A stretch of 64,000 bases of DNA from Mesostigma viride (GCA_009746045.1 RPFO01000213.1:6590109-6654108); one strand, 5' to 3'. Shown: positions 43,069 through 62,242, numbered from the stretch's first letter. Numbers and translations: made by a program. The notes: generated by a model not told the origin, from the sequence alone.

Positions 43069-44030
43069 GGCCACTAGCCGGTCAGCCGGCCATGCAGCAA
43101 CTGCTGTGTATAATAGGTCATGGCACTGATGTTTACCCATCTTTCTAGGAATGTCCTTGGGGCCAGCGTGCATGCATGCAGGCCGGCCAGGTCAGGATAT
43201 GCCGCCCTGGCTGGCCAAGCCGCTGGGGGCCGGCCAGACAGATCAAGGTTGGTGTCTATATCTGACTGGTGCGAGCAAGATGCATGTCCTACGAATGCGC
43301 TATCCTACGCTGTCCAGCAGGGGCGGCCCAGCACGTCCTCGTCCGGGATCCACTTTCTTTGTGGCTCCTGCAACGCCTGACGGCTGGCCAACCCCCGGAT
43401 GCACTTCTTTTTCGGGGTTTAACGTACAGCCGGGCTAGACAGCAGTGGGAAGCTGTGCAGGCAGGCCCGCATGGGCATCGATCCCGGGGATGTTTTCCTT
43501 TAATTCACAGGCTGCCGGCCTCCGGCATGGGGGGGCGACGCACGACGCCATCGCTGGCCATCGAGTCGCCGGAGGCCATTCAGCTGCGCGGTGGGCTTCG
43601 GCCCTCTCGGTCACGCGCTACATTGGCCTCCACCGCAGCCTCCTGGGGCGAGACATCCCGCCCGCCCTCTGGGCTCAGGCCCTGGGTTTTGACCCTGGTT
43701 TTCGGCGCCACTTCGGTGGCGTCAAGTTTTGACGTCTTCCAGTTTTAATCTCCCGTCTTTTAGCTATCAACTGACCTCACCCTTGTCACTGTGGGAGGTC
43801 CTAGGGGGGAAATGGTTTAAAACTAACCCGTCCGAAATGCGAGGCATACCCTCAGGGTACAAAGATTCTACAAAGATCGACCTATGACATGTGGAAAACC
43901 CTATACGTTCAGGCCCTGGCGGAGCATCCTGGTTACCGTGCCGTTCAGCCGTGTGGCCATGCAGCGTGTCCGTGCATGATCGAGCGTCCATCCATGCCTC
44001 GGCGCCATAGGTGAGCACCGTGAGGATCGA
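43069..44030 (-). pseudogene. Non-LTR ORF2 fragment, split by a tyrosine-recombinase fragment
   Basis: 43069-43310 and about 43826-44030 match the family at 30440-30780 (GCTATCCTACGCTG, CGTCCGAAATGCGAGGCATACC, CCTATACGTTCAGG, GGCGGAGCATCCTG, GCCTCGGCGCCATAGGTGAG). The two halves are separated by the roughly 515-bp segment annotated next. The left end continues the locus interrupted by the copia element at 34.64 kb. Confidence 0.7.
43311..43825 (+). pseudogene. Tyrosine recombinase (DIRS/Crypton-like) C-terminal fragment
   Basis: Plus-strand pieces in shifting frames read LLFRGLTYSRARQQWEAV, then GLRHGGATHDAIAG, then ESPEAIQLRG, then RWASALSVTRYIGLHRSLLG, and stop near 43731. R-H-G-G-A-T, a G/RW element and a following T-x-Y fit the box II and catalytic-Tyr region of tyrosine recombinases used by DIRS-like and Crypton elements. 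The expected upstream box-II His is not visible. Frameshifts near 43555 and 43590 mark it as dead. Clade assignment is inference. Confidence 0.5.
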
Positions 44031-45385
44031 CCAGGACCTTAAGGGCCCTCAGCCCTGACATAGAGAGGATCAACAGTCTCCATAGAGGGTAGAGGCTGTG
44101 CTGCCATAGAAAGCAACAATACCCTTACACTCATCCCAAATAAAATGGGGAGATCTGCGTTCAAAAGACATGACATTCATTCAGATAACTCACGTTGGGG
44201 TGGACGGTGATACTTGTCTCGTTTGCATATGCCGTCCAGCCCAGGCCGCCCACCGCCGGCGATGGGGATAGGCCAGGAGTGCTTTTATCACATAACAGCT
44301 GGAGCGTTTCTATGCTCCTCATGCTGCAGCGATAGCTTTCTGTTTGGTTATGATATGTTGAAAAGATAGCCACCGCTCTTGAGCATTATATCAGAGCATG
44401 CATGAGGAAAGAAAGCAACGGACTTGCTTACGCTGGAAGCCCCAGGGGCCGGCGCGGGGCCGGTGCCTCCTGGGGGGTTGTTTTCCTGCCGCATTCAGTT
44501 GCCGCTGCCATGGCTGCTCCAGCAGTGGGTGCTGCTGTCGCAGCCGCCGGGGAAGAGGGTTGGTCGGTGCCCCGTAGGGGAACCAGCTCCGCCACCGGCT
44601 GGCGCACAGGGGAGGGGGGTTGTTCGGACTGCCTCGCGGCAGCCGGACCCTCCACCTGGCTGGTATTGTCATGGTTGTTCTTTTGTTTTCTTTTTCTTTT
44701 TCCTTGTCTTCTTTTTGTTTTGTTGTTATTGCATGCAGGCGCACCGACATCAGCCGGTGCCCTGTTGTCTGGCGGACGACGCTGATCATCATCGTCGTCC
44801 CCAAGATATAGTTTTTTTTTTTTCTTTTTTTTTTTTTCCAGTGCCGGTTTGAACCATTGTTGAGTTTGATGTTGCTGAAGAGCGTTTATAAAATTCAAGT
44901 TAGAATACGAACGACCAACTTGGTACAATGCTTGAGAACACAGAGTGCTGAGAGCAATGATTCAATTGCTTGGTTCATTAGAAAATAGGTTTACCCTTTA
45001 TCAACGTTCCTCTCACTGGCTGCGCCGCCAGTGACCGTTGGGTGCAGACCGTTGGCCCGAGGCCGCACGATGACAGGTCGCAGTCTAGTCACTGCATCGT
45101 GTGATCACAGATCAATGCACGCTGCAGTACGGTCCCTATCTAGGATACTCTAGTACCGTCCAATGACAGGACACTACGTATGCTGGGTACTGACATCTGT
45201 CACGTACCCCAGTACCCAAAGTACCTATCTAGGGAAACGTATGCGACTCGACTAGCATTCCTATCTGCATAATAGCCCACGTGGTATTTATATTCACATA
45301 CCAACGTAGGTTTACAAGGCTTATTCATACGTTGTATTCACAATGCCTTTGAGACTTAGTCTACAGCAAAGCATGGAGACTAACT
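44031..45385. other. Gene-less stretch with poly-T run
   Basis: Only weak ORFs, such as 44161-44373 minus (70 residues), which has no recognisable motif. 44690-44840 is T-rich, with a run of mixed T at 44811-44838. No LTR, TIR or gene could be supported. Confidence 0.4.
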
Positions 45386-45387
45386 GG

Positions 45388-45662
45388 GTGGGTGGGTGGA
45401 CGTGGGTGGGTGGGTGGGTGGGTGGGTGGGTGGGTGGGTGGGTGGGTGGGTGGGTGGGTGGGTGGGTGGGTGGGTGGGTGGGTGGGTGGGTGGGTGGGTG
45501 GGTGGGTGGGTGGGTGGGTGGGTGGGTGGGTGGGTGGGTGGGTGGGTGGGTGGGTGGGTGGGTGGGTGGGTGGGTGGGTGGGTGGGTGGGTGGGTGGGTG
45601 GGTGGGTGGGTGGGTGGGTGGGTGGGTGGGTGGGTGGGTGGGTGGGTGGGTGGGTGGGTGGA
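45388..45662 (+). repeat. 4-bp array (GGGT)n
   Basis: About 68 copies of GGGT with one early break (GGACGTGGGT). Strong G-quadruplex-forming sequence on the plus strand. The WVGG/PTHP ORFs across it are artefacts. Confidence 0.97.
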
Positions 45663-45739
45663 TGAATGGATGGATGCGGAGCTTCGTGGCCAGAGCGAGA
45701 GGCGAGGCACGTGATTAAAAAAAAAAAAAAAAACAGTTA

Positions 45740-46640
45740 GATTGTCAGCTACCGTAAATATGCTCGGGCTAGTAGGCCGGGTGCAACAGGAGTAGGGTGG
45801 CATACTTTGCCTACTAGGCAAACACATAATCATCATTAGCGTGGAGCCTTGTGGACCAAGTTGGTCCCGCCCGTCCCCCAGAACAGCGAGTTCAAACGTA
45901 ACACACTGACAGCGTTTTCGCCGTTGATGCATGCATGCATGTGATTGGAACTGATAATTGATTAAAATAATGCATATAGCGGAAGTGGCGGCGGCGGGGG
46001 GTGGGGTGGGGGGGAGGAAGAAAATGGTCTACTTTGACTATTCCAGGCGTCCAGACTGTGGGCGCCGGCTGTTTTTCAGTACTAGTACATTTCGGCACCT
46101 AGGACGGCACTTCTTTCAGCGGTGAATGTGTGGTTCGCTAAAGCTGGGCAAAACGGAGGCAGCTCTCCGAGCGTCAAATACTCGATCATTGGAAGATCTG
46201 TGTCGTTCGTAGCAAAAATACAATTTCCTGAGGCGAGCACCCACTTGGTAATGCTTTAGTGCTGATTAGCGCGTCGCACTCACGCCCGGATGCGTCTCAC
46301 TAGCAATAAACACATTTTCGCCCCAAACTGCGGGTGAACCGTGGACGGTGGGCGATTGTGAGCAAGTACAGACGCTAGATCAGCCATTACGGGCCTGCAA
46401 CAGCTCCCGGCGAGGCTGCGACAACGGGCCCATGCGCGTCCGCGACATTACAGGCTGGCATGCCACCGAGCACCGCCCACTTAGGAACGCATACGATATA
46501 TACGACTTGCATACGACGGGCTTACGAGCATACACTGTACTTGGCATGGGATGTCCGCCCTAACCGGCGCCGCGCCTCCCAGTCCAAGACGTTTCCGCTG
46601 TGAGCCTGTGCGCCGTGCGGCCTCATGTTGAGTTGAGTTG
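45740..46640. other. Gene-less stretch
   Basis: No convincing ORF, RNA gene or repeat family. Short G-rich patch at 45985-46020 and a poly-A run at 45717-45733. Confidence 0.4.
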
Positions 46641-46682
46641 AGTTGAGTTAATTCCCGCGCCGGCCTACCGACAGGCGAGTGA

Positions 46683-46885
46683 GGTTGTACCGAATAGCGT
46701 TTTGGCTTGCCGAATCGGATACTCGGACCAGGGGGGTGCCCCGAACCCGATGCCGAATATATTTGGAGGTAGAGCTTGCCTCCCGATACCGATACCGAAT
46801 ATGTTCGGAGCTGAAGGGCCCTTCCCGAATCGAACACCGAATAGTTCTCCGAACTATTCGGACGCCGATCGAATAATGACGACAG
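46683..46885 (+). repeat. Dispersed CGAATATTCGG-rich element, copy 1
   Basis: Begins GGTTGTACCGAATAG and contains GTAGAGCTTGCCTC and CGATACCGATACCGAATA. The same core recurs at 47590-47812, whose right end is the reverse complement (CTATTCGGTACAACC). Short, non-coding and full of CCGAATA/TATTCGG inverted motifs, so a MITE-like family is likely. Confidence 0.55.
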
Positions 46886-47032
46886 TAGCTACTATTTTCG
46901 CTACAACGTATTAGGTAGACAACTTGTATCAATTATATTTATGAGACTTCTATTAATTATATTGTATCAATTATATCGATTAGATACACTTATGTTTAAT
47001 ACTTAGACTAGCACAATTGCCTTCCCTGCATA

Positions 47033-47487
47033 CCGTAGTGGTCAAAATCACTTTGCGACAAACCTACTTTGCGACCCAAAAACAGGGTGAAATTTATAGT
47101 TTGCGACCCAAAATGAAGGCAAAGTTTTAGGTTTGCGAGCCCATCGACTTGTTTATGGTCAGTGGCAACTGGCAGGTACTCGATGTTGTAAATTTATAGG
47201 CCAGCAGGCTTGACTGCCTGCTGGCCTGCCGGCCTCCCCGCTCTTCTGCCAAGACAACGTGCATGGCTGCACAAGCCTAAACCTAAACCTTTGGCTTTCG
47301 CATGACAAGTGACAAAAGGCGCGAAAGTTTTGGCGCCACGCGTTCGTTCTACCTGTCTGTGTGCGGCACGGCGCAGGCGCGACGCGGTAAGTTTTGAACT
47401 TTGCGACCCAAAATGAAGCCCATGAAAAGTAGTTTGCGAGGTCGATTCGCAAAGAGGTTTGTCGCAAAGCGATTTTGACCACTACGG
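47033..47487. mobile_element. 455-bp MITE with TA target duplication (Tc1/mariner-like)
   Basis: Inverted ends of about 33 bp with one mismatch (CCGTAGTGGTCAAAATC, then CTTTGCGACAAACCT), flanked by TA at 47031-47032 and 47488-47489. An internal TTTGCGACCCAAAATGAAG occurs twice. No ORF. TA duplication and size fit Stowaway-type non-autonomous mariner elements. Confidence 0.8.
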
Positions 47488-47589
47488 TAGTGCATTCAGC
47501 TTTTGGGCGTTGGCCTAACTCTGAGTCGGCGGAGGCATGACCGCGCCAGCTGGTGAGTGGAGGCTGGAGGCTGCGCCGCCCGCTAGTAG

Positions 47590-47812
47590 GGGTACTACTA
47601 TTCGATATTCGGAACTACGAATATATTCGTCGAATAGTTGGGTGTCCCGATTTCGATACCGAACATGTTCGAAAGTAGAGCTTGCCTCACGATACCGATA
47701 CCGAATATATCCGGACGGAAAAACCGTTCGCCGTATACTGTACAAATTCGGTGTTCGGTTCGGTATTCGGGGGATATTCGGTATTCGGAACACTATTCGG
47801 TACAACCCTACC
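47590..47812 (+). repeat. Dispersed CGAATATTCGG-rich element, copy 2
   Basis: Diverged direct relative of 46683-46885, sharing the GTAGAGCTTGCCTC core. It ends ACACTATTCGGTACAACC. Both copies are followed or preceded by duplicated host sequence GTTGATTCCCGCGCCGGC (about 46650 and 47975). Confidence 0.55.
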
Positions 47813-48012
47813 GGGAGTGAGGCGACAGGGCGCACGACAGGGCGGCCTCATGCTGAGGCCTCAAGTTGGGTTGATTTCCGGGTAAATGGGGTTTTTTTAT
47901 TAACCAATAAGAGTATCGTTAGGTTAAGAGGGACCACGTATCGACCAGCTGGTTACCCACTGAGGGTAGTGTGAGTTGATTCCCGCGCCGGCGTACCGAC
48001 AGGCCTCATTCG

Positions 48013-49788
<1,776 letters not shown>

Positions 49789-49953
49789 GAATCCCTCGCG
49801 GGGGCGTGCAAACTCAGGCATAGCGTTGAGCCCGCAGCCCTACCGCTTTGCAACCCCCCACGAGTGAAATTTTATATTTTATAGTGCCAAGCCGTGCAGG
49901 GTTTTATATACACACAGTGTAGAGCACTACTGTACACACAGTCTATAGCATTG

Positions 49954-50631
49954 TCAACCAAGCAAATCCAAATACATGTCACAGAAACAGTTTTCCTTCA
50001 AACACACCTGGTATAACGAGCCGCCAGGAGCAAACTCGACCGGCGAGGTGCCGGTCTCACTCTGAGAAACCAAAGGAGTGTCAACAGGAACTCCTACAGT
50101 GATAGGAACTCCTTCCGGCGTCGCGTTGCTCAGCGTCGTTTGCGGCACTTCACCGGACGGCTGCACATCGCCGTTCGCCAGCCCTGAGACTTCCGGCAAG
50201 TGGCTCTGCGGCGTTTCGTGTGTGACCCCAGATGTCGCAGCCGTTCCCGGATGCGTGATTCCTGGTGAGGACCCTGCTCCGAAATCCACCTCTAGCTGCC
50301 GTGCCAGTGAGGTGGGGTCGTTGGGACGCAGCCTAAACCTATTAGCAAAGGCAGCCATGGCATCGTCTGGGGCATCTCCTGGTAACTGAGCATCGGGCAC
50401 CGTGCACTGCACACATTTCCAAACAGTCTGTCCACTGCTGTTAGTACCGGTAGGGTTCGGTGACAGCAAAAACGTGCATGCAGCATGCGCCTTTCTCCCG
50501 CACTTTCCGGAGCATTCGCAGGTAGCGCCCTCGAGAAACTTAGGGTCATTGCCATTTGCGGAGGCTACATGGCACTCCGCGATACCAGCCTCACAGTTAG
50601 CATCGTCCAATGCATCGTCGGCAGTAGGCAT
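49954..50631 (-). CDS. Hypothetical protein with Cys-rich zinc-binding-like segment
   Basis: 225-residue open frame, ATG at 50631. Residues ~38-80 contain CECSGKCGRKAHAAC and a later KCVQC, a spacing suggestive of zinc binding (PHD-like, not proven). The rest is Thr/Ser/Pro/Gly-rich, low-complexity linker. A good donor (CTTTACCAG-like, TACCAG|GTGTGT near 50010) suggests the real exon ends there and the gene continues leftward, with the GTT array inside an intron. It lies just outside the foldback element's left end. Function unknown. Confidence 0.45.
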   Translation of the reverse strand: MPTADDALDDANCEAGIAECHVASANGNDPKFLEGATCECSGKCGRKAHAACTFLLSPNPTGTNSSGQTVWKCVQCTVPDAQLPGDAPDDAMAAFANRFRLRPNDPTSLARQLEVDFGAGSSPGITHPGTAATSGVTHETPQSHLPEVSGLANGDVQPSGEVPQTTLSNATPEGVPITVGVPVDTPLVSQSETGTSPVEFAPGGSLYQVCLKENCFCDMYLDLLG

Positions 50632-50862
50632 GGGAGAAACCTCACGTAATTGTTACTGATCATAGTCAGAGCCGGTTGATCAATGCGCTTTGCGACTTGC
50701 GGGCACAATTAAAGTTGGAACTCCCGCGCTCACAGCCTCCGTTGAGCAAACCTGTTTCAATTGCCAACCGAGATGTCAAGTTGTCAAACGAGATGTCAAG
50801 TTGACAACCGAAGTGCCTCCTGAACTGTCAACTAAAAGTCTAAAGCCGCAATCGACAGTACT

Positions 50863-51210
50863 ACAAGTTGACAGTTCAGAAGGTAGGCCGGTTTTGCGCA
50901 ATTGCCTACCTTCTGAACTGTCAACTAAAAGTCTAAAGCCGCAATCGATTTAGACTTTTAGTTGACAGTTCAGAAGGTAGGCCGGTTTTGCGCAATTGCC
51001 TACCTTCTGAACTGTCAACTAAAAGTCTAAAGCCGCAATCGACAGTACTACAAGTTGACAGTTCAGAAGGTAGGTCGGTTTTGCGCAATTGCCTACCTTC
51101 TGAACTGTCAACTTAAAGTCTAAAGCTGCAATCGACAGTACTACAAGTTGACAGTTCAGAAGGTAGGCCGGTTTTGCGCAATTGCCTACCTTCTGAACTG
51201 TCAACTAAAA
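50863..51210. repeat. Left-end hairpin array of the foldback element
   Basis: Four units about 92 bp apart (CCTACCTTCTGAACTG at 50907, 50999, 51091 and 51187). Each holds a perfect hairpin: GTTGACAGTTCAGAAGGTAG, a loop with TTTTGCGCAATTG, then the reverse complement. Confidence 0.9.
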
Positions 51211-51581
51211 GTCTAAAGCCGCAATCGATTTAGACTTTTAGTTGGAGTTTTTGTAAACATCAGACACTGATTTCTTCAGACGATGCACAAGGCTGGGCGC
51301 GGCGCAGCGTGCGCAAGGCTGGCGTGCGCAAGGCTGGGGAGTGCGCGAGGCTGGGAGTGCGCAAGGCTGGGCGCGGCGCGACTTGACAGCTACCCACTGG
51401 TGCGGCGTAAAACTCCAACCGACGTAAAAGTGTGGCTTGCAAAAGGCGCCAAATTTTGAGCAAGCAGGACTTGGGTCAAATTCGCCGATGCGACCTCTGG
51501 TGATCATGGCCGCAACTAGCCGACTGCAATCCTCGTGAAGAACGTCGCGGCTTGCGATTTCATTTCATAGGCACTATCATC

Positions 51582-57363
<5,782 letters not shown>

Positions 57364-58500
57364 TGGATTAAAATATTTACTCATATAATTTTAACACCTA
57401 AAAAGTGATTTCAGTCGTCGCATGCAATGTTGGGCTACCACCTCTTTTGTTTTGGAATTTTGGCACAGTATCGAGAAAGAGGTAATTCCAAAGTTTGCCA
57501 ATGACTGCATGGTCTCGGAGCTAAACCAAGAGTTGTGTGTACGACCCTCATTTGTCGTGGCATGATCCACGTAGGGTCTGAGTACAAGGCTAACCAGGAC
57601 AGTCATAATGCGTACACTCTATGCTCCTAGTACTTGTTGATATTGACATATTCTCCAGATTTCTGGCCTGCGCCGGTAGTCGCTTTGATATTGCATTCAT
57701 TATGCTCACGTGATGCATGTCACGATAATATTATACTGTCTAACGTATTAGTTGCATTGAATTGAAACGTTACTCCGTTGGGAGATCACGTAACACATGT
57801 CCGGTAGTCTGTAATATTAAGGCAGATGGTGCGCAAGGATAGATGGCAAGTAGTGATGAAGGAGACCACCCCCAAGTCTGTGGGGGCTCCGCGTGTGACC
57901 AAGTATGGCATTCATAGCGATTCGGGCCGCGGTGCCCACACCCCTGTAACTAGGACCTAGATAGCTTATACCATCCATTCCATCCCATGTTCCCCTCCCA
58001 CTGAGGACTTATGCTCACGTGACGCAGTCACGTGTCTATTAATTAATTAATTAATGTCCGGTAGGGGCACCTCGGGTAACCCGCTACGGTCGGCACAGTG
58101 CCACCGGCCGCGGGGCCCACAATCCTGCTACCCGTGCTTAGATAGTTTCTTTCGCATGTCATCCATTCCCTTCATGAGGATACTGCTCACGCAGTCACGT
58201 GGTATTAATTAATTAATTAAATGTCCGTGAGAGGGGGTACATGGTCTATAAGCGTGCTAAGCAACAACCTGCAAATGATGTAAACTTAATAATGCTCACG
58301 TGATGTTTGTTAATTATAATATTGATAATTGTCTCTTGTTCACGTGGTGCAGTCACGTTCTTATCGCACGCAATTGATAGCACTGTTACGAGTTAACCCA
58401 CCTCTATGTGAGAACCTGTACGTCTCCACCGTTGGCACTCGAATGGTACCTATCACCACTAAAGATGATTTAGAGGAATCGTTCGCGACAGCTAGATTGC
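57364..58500. other. AT-rich gene-less stretch with (TTAA)n tracts
   Basis: Contains TTAA arrays at 58039-58055 and 58205-58221, an inverted ACTCCGTTGGGAGATCACG end at 57773 and repeated CTCACGTGATG / GCAGTCACGT motifs (57708, 58013, 58188, 58295, 58340). These look like remnants of the non-LTR 3' modules. No gene. Confidence 0.5.
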
Positions 58501-58501
58501 A

Positions 58502-58709
58502 ATGAAGCTTGATACATGTTCAGCTGCAATAAAACACATTTCCCAATTAACACAAGCAACAGCTATTGTGTGGGTCGACAACAACCAACTAACTATGAGC
58601 CCAACTCGAACGTATCGACGTTGGCTAGACTGCCATTATTGTTCTCACGACAGACCATACATTGAGGTGCTCACAGAACGCTGGCACCAAGGGCAGAGGA
58701 CATACAGGT
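58502..58709 (+). CDS. Possible exon, unknown protein
   Basis: Open frame with protein-like composition (AIVWVDNNQLTMSPTRTYRR, then YIEVLTERWHQGQRTY) ending at a good donor (ATACAG|GTAAAA). A minisatellite follows in the putative intron. A further open stretch at about 60160-60300 (LPALQENHEHVPGWVKKAGK) could be the next exon. Both lie inside the foldback element, and I do not recognise either. Confidence 0.3.
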
Positions 58710-58716
58710 AAAAACC

Positions 58717-59529
58717 ATGACATGAGTAGGAACGGGCATGGCATGACTAGGAACGTGTACAGCATGACTAGGAACGGGTATGGCATGACTAGGAAGTAGG
58801 AACAGGTATGGCATGACTAGGAAAGAGCATGGCATGACTAGGAACGGGCATGGCATGACTAGGAACGGGTGTGGCATGACTAGGAACGTGTACAACATGA
58901 CTAGGAACGGGTATGGCATGACTAGGAATGAGTATGTCATGACTCGGAACGGGTATGGCATGACTCGGAACGACCATGGCATGACTAGGAACGGGTACAG
59001 CATGACTAGGAACGGGTATGGCATGACTAGGAATGAGTATGTCATGACTCGGAACGGGTATGGCATGACTCGGAACGACCATGGCATGACTAGGAACGGG
59101 TATGGCATGACTAGGAACGGGTGTGGCATGACTAGGAGCGTGTACAGCATGACTAGGAACGGGTATGGCATGACTAGGAACGGGTATGGCATGACTAGGA
59201 ACGGGTATGGCATGACTAGGAACGGGCATGGCATGACTAGGAACGGGTGTGGCATGACTAGGAACGGGCATGGCATGACTAGGAACGGCCATGGCATGAC
59301 TAGGAACGGGCATGGCATGACTAGGAACGGGTATGGCATGACTAGGAACGGGTATGGCATGACTAGGAACGGGTATGGCATGACTAGGAACGGGCATGGC
59401 ATGACTAGTAACGAGTATGGCATGACTAGGAACGGGCATGGCATGACTAGGAACGGGTATGGCATGACTCGGAACGACCATGGCATGACTAGGAACGGCC
59501 ATGGCATGACTAGGAACGGGTATGGCATG
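58717..59529 (+). repeat. 21-bp minisatellite (GGCATGACTAGGAACGGGTAT)n
   Basis: About 39 copies with variants (GGGCAT, GTGTAC, CGACCAT, ATGAGTATGTC). It resumes at 59974-60085 after an insertion. Because 21 is divisible by three, both strands carry long artefact ORFs (GMTRNGY and VPSHAMP heptads). Confidence 0.97.
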
Positions 59530-59975
59530 ACGTGGCCCACGCGCATGTGCGCCCATAATGGCCCCCATGGATGATGCTTTCAGTATTTAGCCGCGCCCAG
59601 CCTACAATGGGACCTCCCATGGATGATGCATTAAGAATTTAGCCATGCGATGCCTATGCAGGGAGTTACTCTCTGCTGAGATGCCATGTGTACACCAGCT
59701 ATAGCCTAGCCACATACCCTCCACCCCATATGTCATGCAGGCCTTCTAGGCCCTCTCCTCAAGCCCCCCCTGGGTGCCTGTGCTTGTTAAGGAGGCATGA
59801 ACCATCATGGCGGTGCAGGTGCACCTTGTGCACCCAGAGCAGGTGACAGTTGTACATCCTCCACCTGCAGGTTGTAGCCCTGATTGTATTACAAACCCAT
59901 AGATGCCCTTTCTCAGGGCTATGTGTTACATATGCTCCCAACGGAGCTATCATTTTAATTAATTAATTAATTAAT
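59530..59975 (+). mobile_element. Non-LTR 3' module inserted in the 21-bp minisatellite
   Basis: A 446-bp unit from CGTGGCCCACGCGCATGTGC to a TTAA array (59956-59974), bounded on both sides by minisatellite sequence, with GGCATGA present at each junction (a likely target duplication of about 7 bp). It gives clean boundaries for the dispersed 3' module seen at 29.1, 31.6 and 33.4 kb. Confidence 0.85.
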
Positions 59976-60989
59976 GGCATGACTAGGAACGGGAGTGACA
60001 TGACTAGGAACGACCATGGCATGACTCGGAACGACCATGGCATGACTAGGAAGGAGCATGGCATGACTAGGAACGGGTATGGCGGCCAAGCACGTGGGCG
60101 GGTTCGTGCTATTCGTACCGTTGATGCTGAAGAGTCACAGGTATCGTTGGAACGGAACGGTCCAGGGGTCGCAGGCGGTTCTTCCCGGGACTGATCTTCC
60201 AGCGCTGCAAGAAAATCACGAACATGTCCCTGGTTGGGTAAAGAAAGCAGGCAAACCCCGACCGGCCGACCGCGTCCCCACCGTGCATGTACCTTGGTAA
60301 GACGTACGTAAGGTTCTGTGGGCTGAACTGACCGCGCTTCAAGAATATGACGATTTGAAGCCACTATGAAGGTATATGCAAACCATGTCGGCGTCATCCG
60401 CTCGACCCCTCTTACTCAGATATAGTTGGATATGCAGCATAAAAAGCAACGGGGAGAAATTGTCAATGACTATGATCCCCCAACTGTGGGTGTTAGGAAA
60501 TAGAAAAAGCATGGCAGGCATAGCTTGCGTGCAACATTGGGGGTCGGAAATTCTAGTCGGGGGGGTCAGTGGACTCCAACGTGGACTCGAGACTCAGATT
60601 GATTGATTATTGAGGGTAAACTGCACGACTACAGGCTCTTTGCGCGCGCCACATGTTAAGTAATCATGCCATCAGCTGCCATTTTGAACGCATCATAAGG
60701 AAACCCGTCGGGTTAAAAACTAAGATCTAAACGGCCATCACCACTCGCATCGACGACGAAATTCGGCTAAGTCCAAAGGCAGCCGATACGATTTACGTCG
60801 TTTGCAGTTTTACGCGCCAGCCTTGCGCACGCTGCCGCGCCGCGCCCAGCCACGATGCACTCCCAGCCTTGCGCACTCCCAGCCTCGCGCACTCCCCAGC
60901 CTTGCGCACGCCAGCCTTGCGCACGCTGCGCCGCGCCCAGCCTTGTGCATCGTCTGAAGAAATCAGTGTCTGATGTTTACAAAAACTCC

Positions 60990-61300
60990 TTTTAGTTGAC
61001 AGTTCAGAAGGTAGGCCGGTTTTGCGCAATTGCCTACCTTCTGAACTGTCAACTAAAAGTCTAAAGCCGCAATCGACAGTACTACAAGTTGACAGTTCAG
61101 AAGGTAGGTCGGTTTTGCGCAATTGCCTACCTTCTGAACTGTCAACTAAAAGTCTAAAGCTGCAATCGACAGTACTACAAGTTGACAGTTCAGAAGGTAG
61201 GTCGGTTTTGCGCAATTGCCTACCTTCTGAACTGTCAACTTGTAGTACTGTCGATTGCGGCTTTAGACTTTTAGTTGACAGTTCAGGAGGCACTTCGGTT
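60990..61300. repeat. Right-end hairpin array of the foldback element
   Basis: Three units of the same ~92-bp hairpin as at 50863-51210, inverted relative to the element's other end. The flanking CGCAAGGCTGG zone (60820-60950) matches 51290-51375 in reverse. Confidence 0.9.
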
Positions 61301-61382
61301 GTCAACTTGACATCTCGTTTGACCGTAAGCGGAACCGCCCACACATCTCGTTTGACAACTTGACATCTCGGTTGGCAATTGA

Positions 61383-62240
61383 CCATCTCGTAATTTGGTG
61401 CCTGCAAGTCGGTGAACAACCTGTCAGCTCGCCGACCAACTCGACTTCCCGCCTAACTCAGGCGCTTCCCCGCGTATTATGCATGACACTTCACTGCCAG
61501 GTTGGCTTGTCCCACGCCAACCTGCGTACTTCCGCGGCAACTGCATTTTGCCACTGTCGACTAACTGCTTGTGAATGTGTTACGAGGTAGTAATGCATTA
61601 CGAGGATGAACTGATGTAAATGTGTGGAAATTAGCTCAGTCTTCTGTAGGAGTTGTGCATTGACTACTAGTTTCTCTATCAGTCGGTCATGTGGACAGGT
61701 CCACGTTCAGTTGACAGCTGCGCACCATTCGTTGAAAATGGCGTCTTCTTGTTCGAGGTCAGCCACCCCGGCGGCAGGACAGCAGCCTTTGTCGACAGGG
61801 ATGGTAGCGTGTGCGTCACCAATGTTGGCTCTCTCGGCACGGATTCTAACCAGCCGGGGGCAGCTGGCTGCCTTGGTAGCGAACGCAGGCAAGCAGGGAG
61901 AAAGAGCATCGCCACGGTGCGGTCAGAGAAACTGGTGGACAGCGTCATCGTCGCTGACATGAGCCTTATTCGCACATGCTGCCAAAAGGATTGCATGGGA
62001 CCAGTCGGCACCTCAGTCCGGGATTTCCGAGTCTGGTGTGCAGCCAGAGAAAAGTACCTTGGCTTGCAAAAGCAGGAGGAGCGCAGCTAATTCGTGGTCA
62101 GTCTGCTGCAGAAGCACGGACTTGTCGTGCCCTGGGATCGTTATCCCACAGCTTGAGGAGGGCATTCTTGCAGCGGGGGACCTGAAGCTGCAGGGCTCGG
62201 CTGGGCAGACTGCAGGGGCTGAGCCTGACGTGGCCGAGGA
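61383..62240. other. Stretch without a supportable gene
   Basis: Overlapping short ORFs in several frames at 61624-62090, none with a recognisable motif or convincing splice borders. Confidence 0.35.
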
Positions 62241-62242
62241 GG

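Noticed and set aside
45321..45932. WVGG and PTHP repeat ORFs
   Set aside because: Artefacts of the GGGT array, which has no stop codon in any frame.
58671..59574. 250-290-residue heptad ORFs (MTRNGYG, VPSHAMP)
   Set aside because: A 21-bp repeat keeps frames open on both strands; a transposon fragment sits in the same array.
58717..60085. CRISPR-like array
   Set aside because: Units are contiguous 21-mers without unique spacers, in a eukaryotic context.
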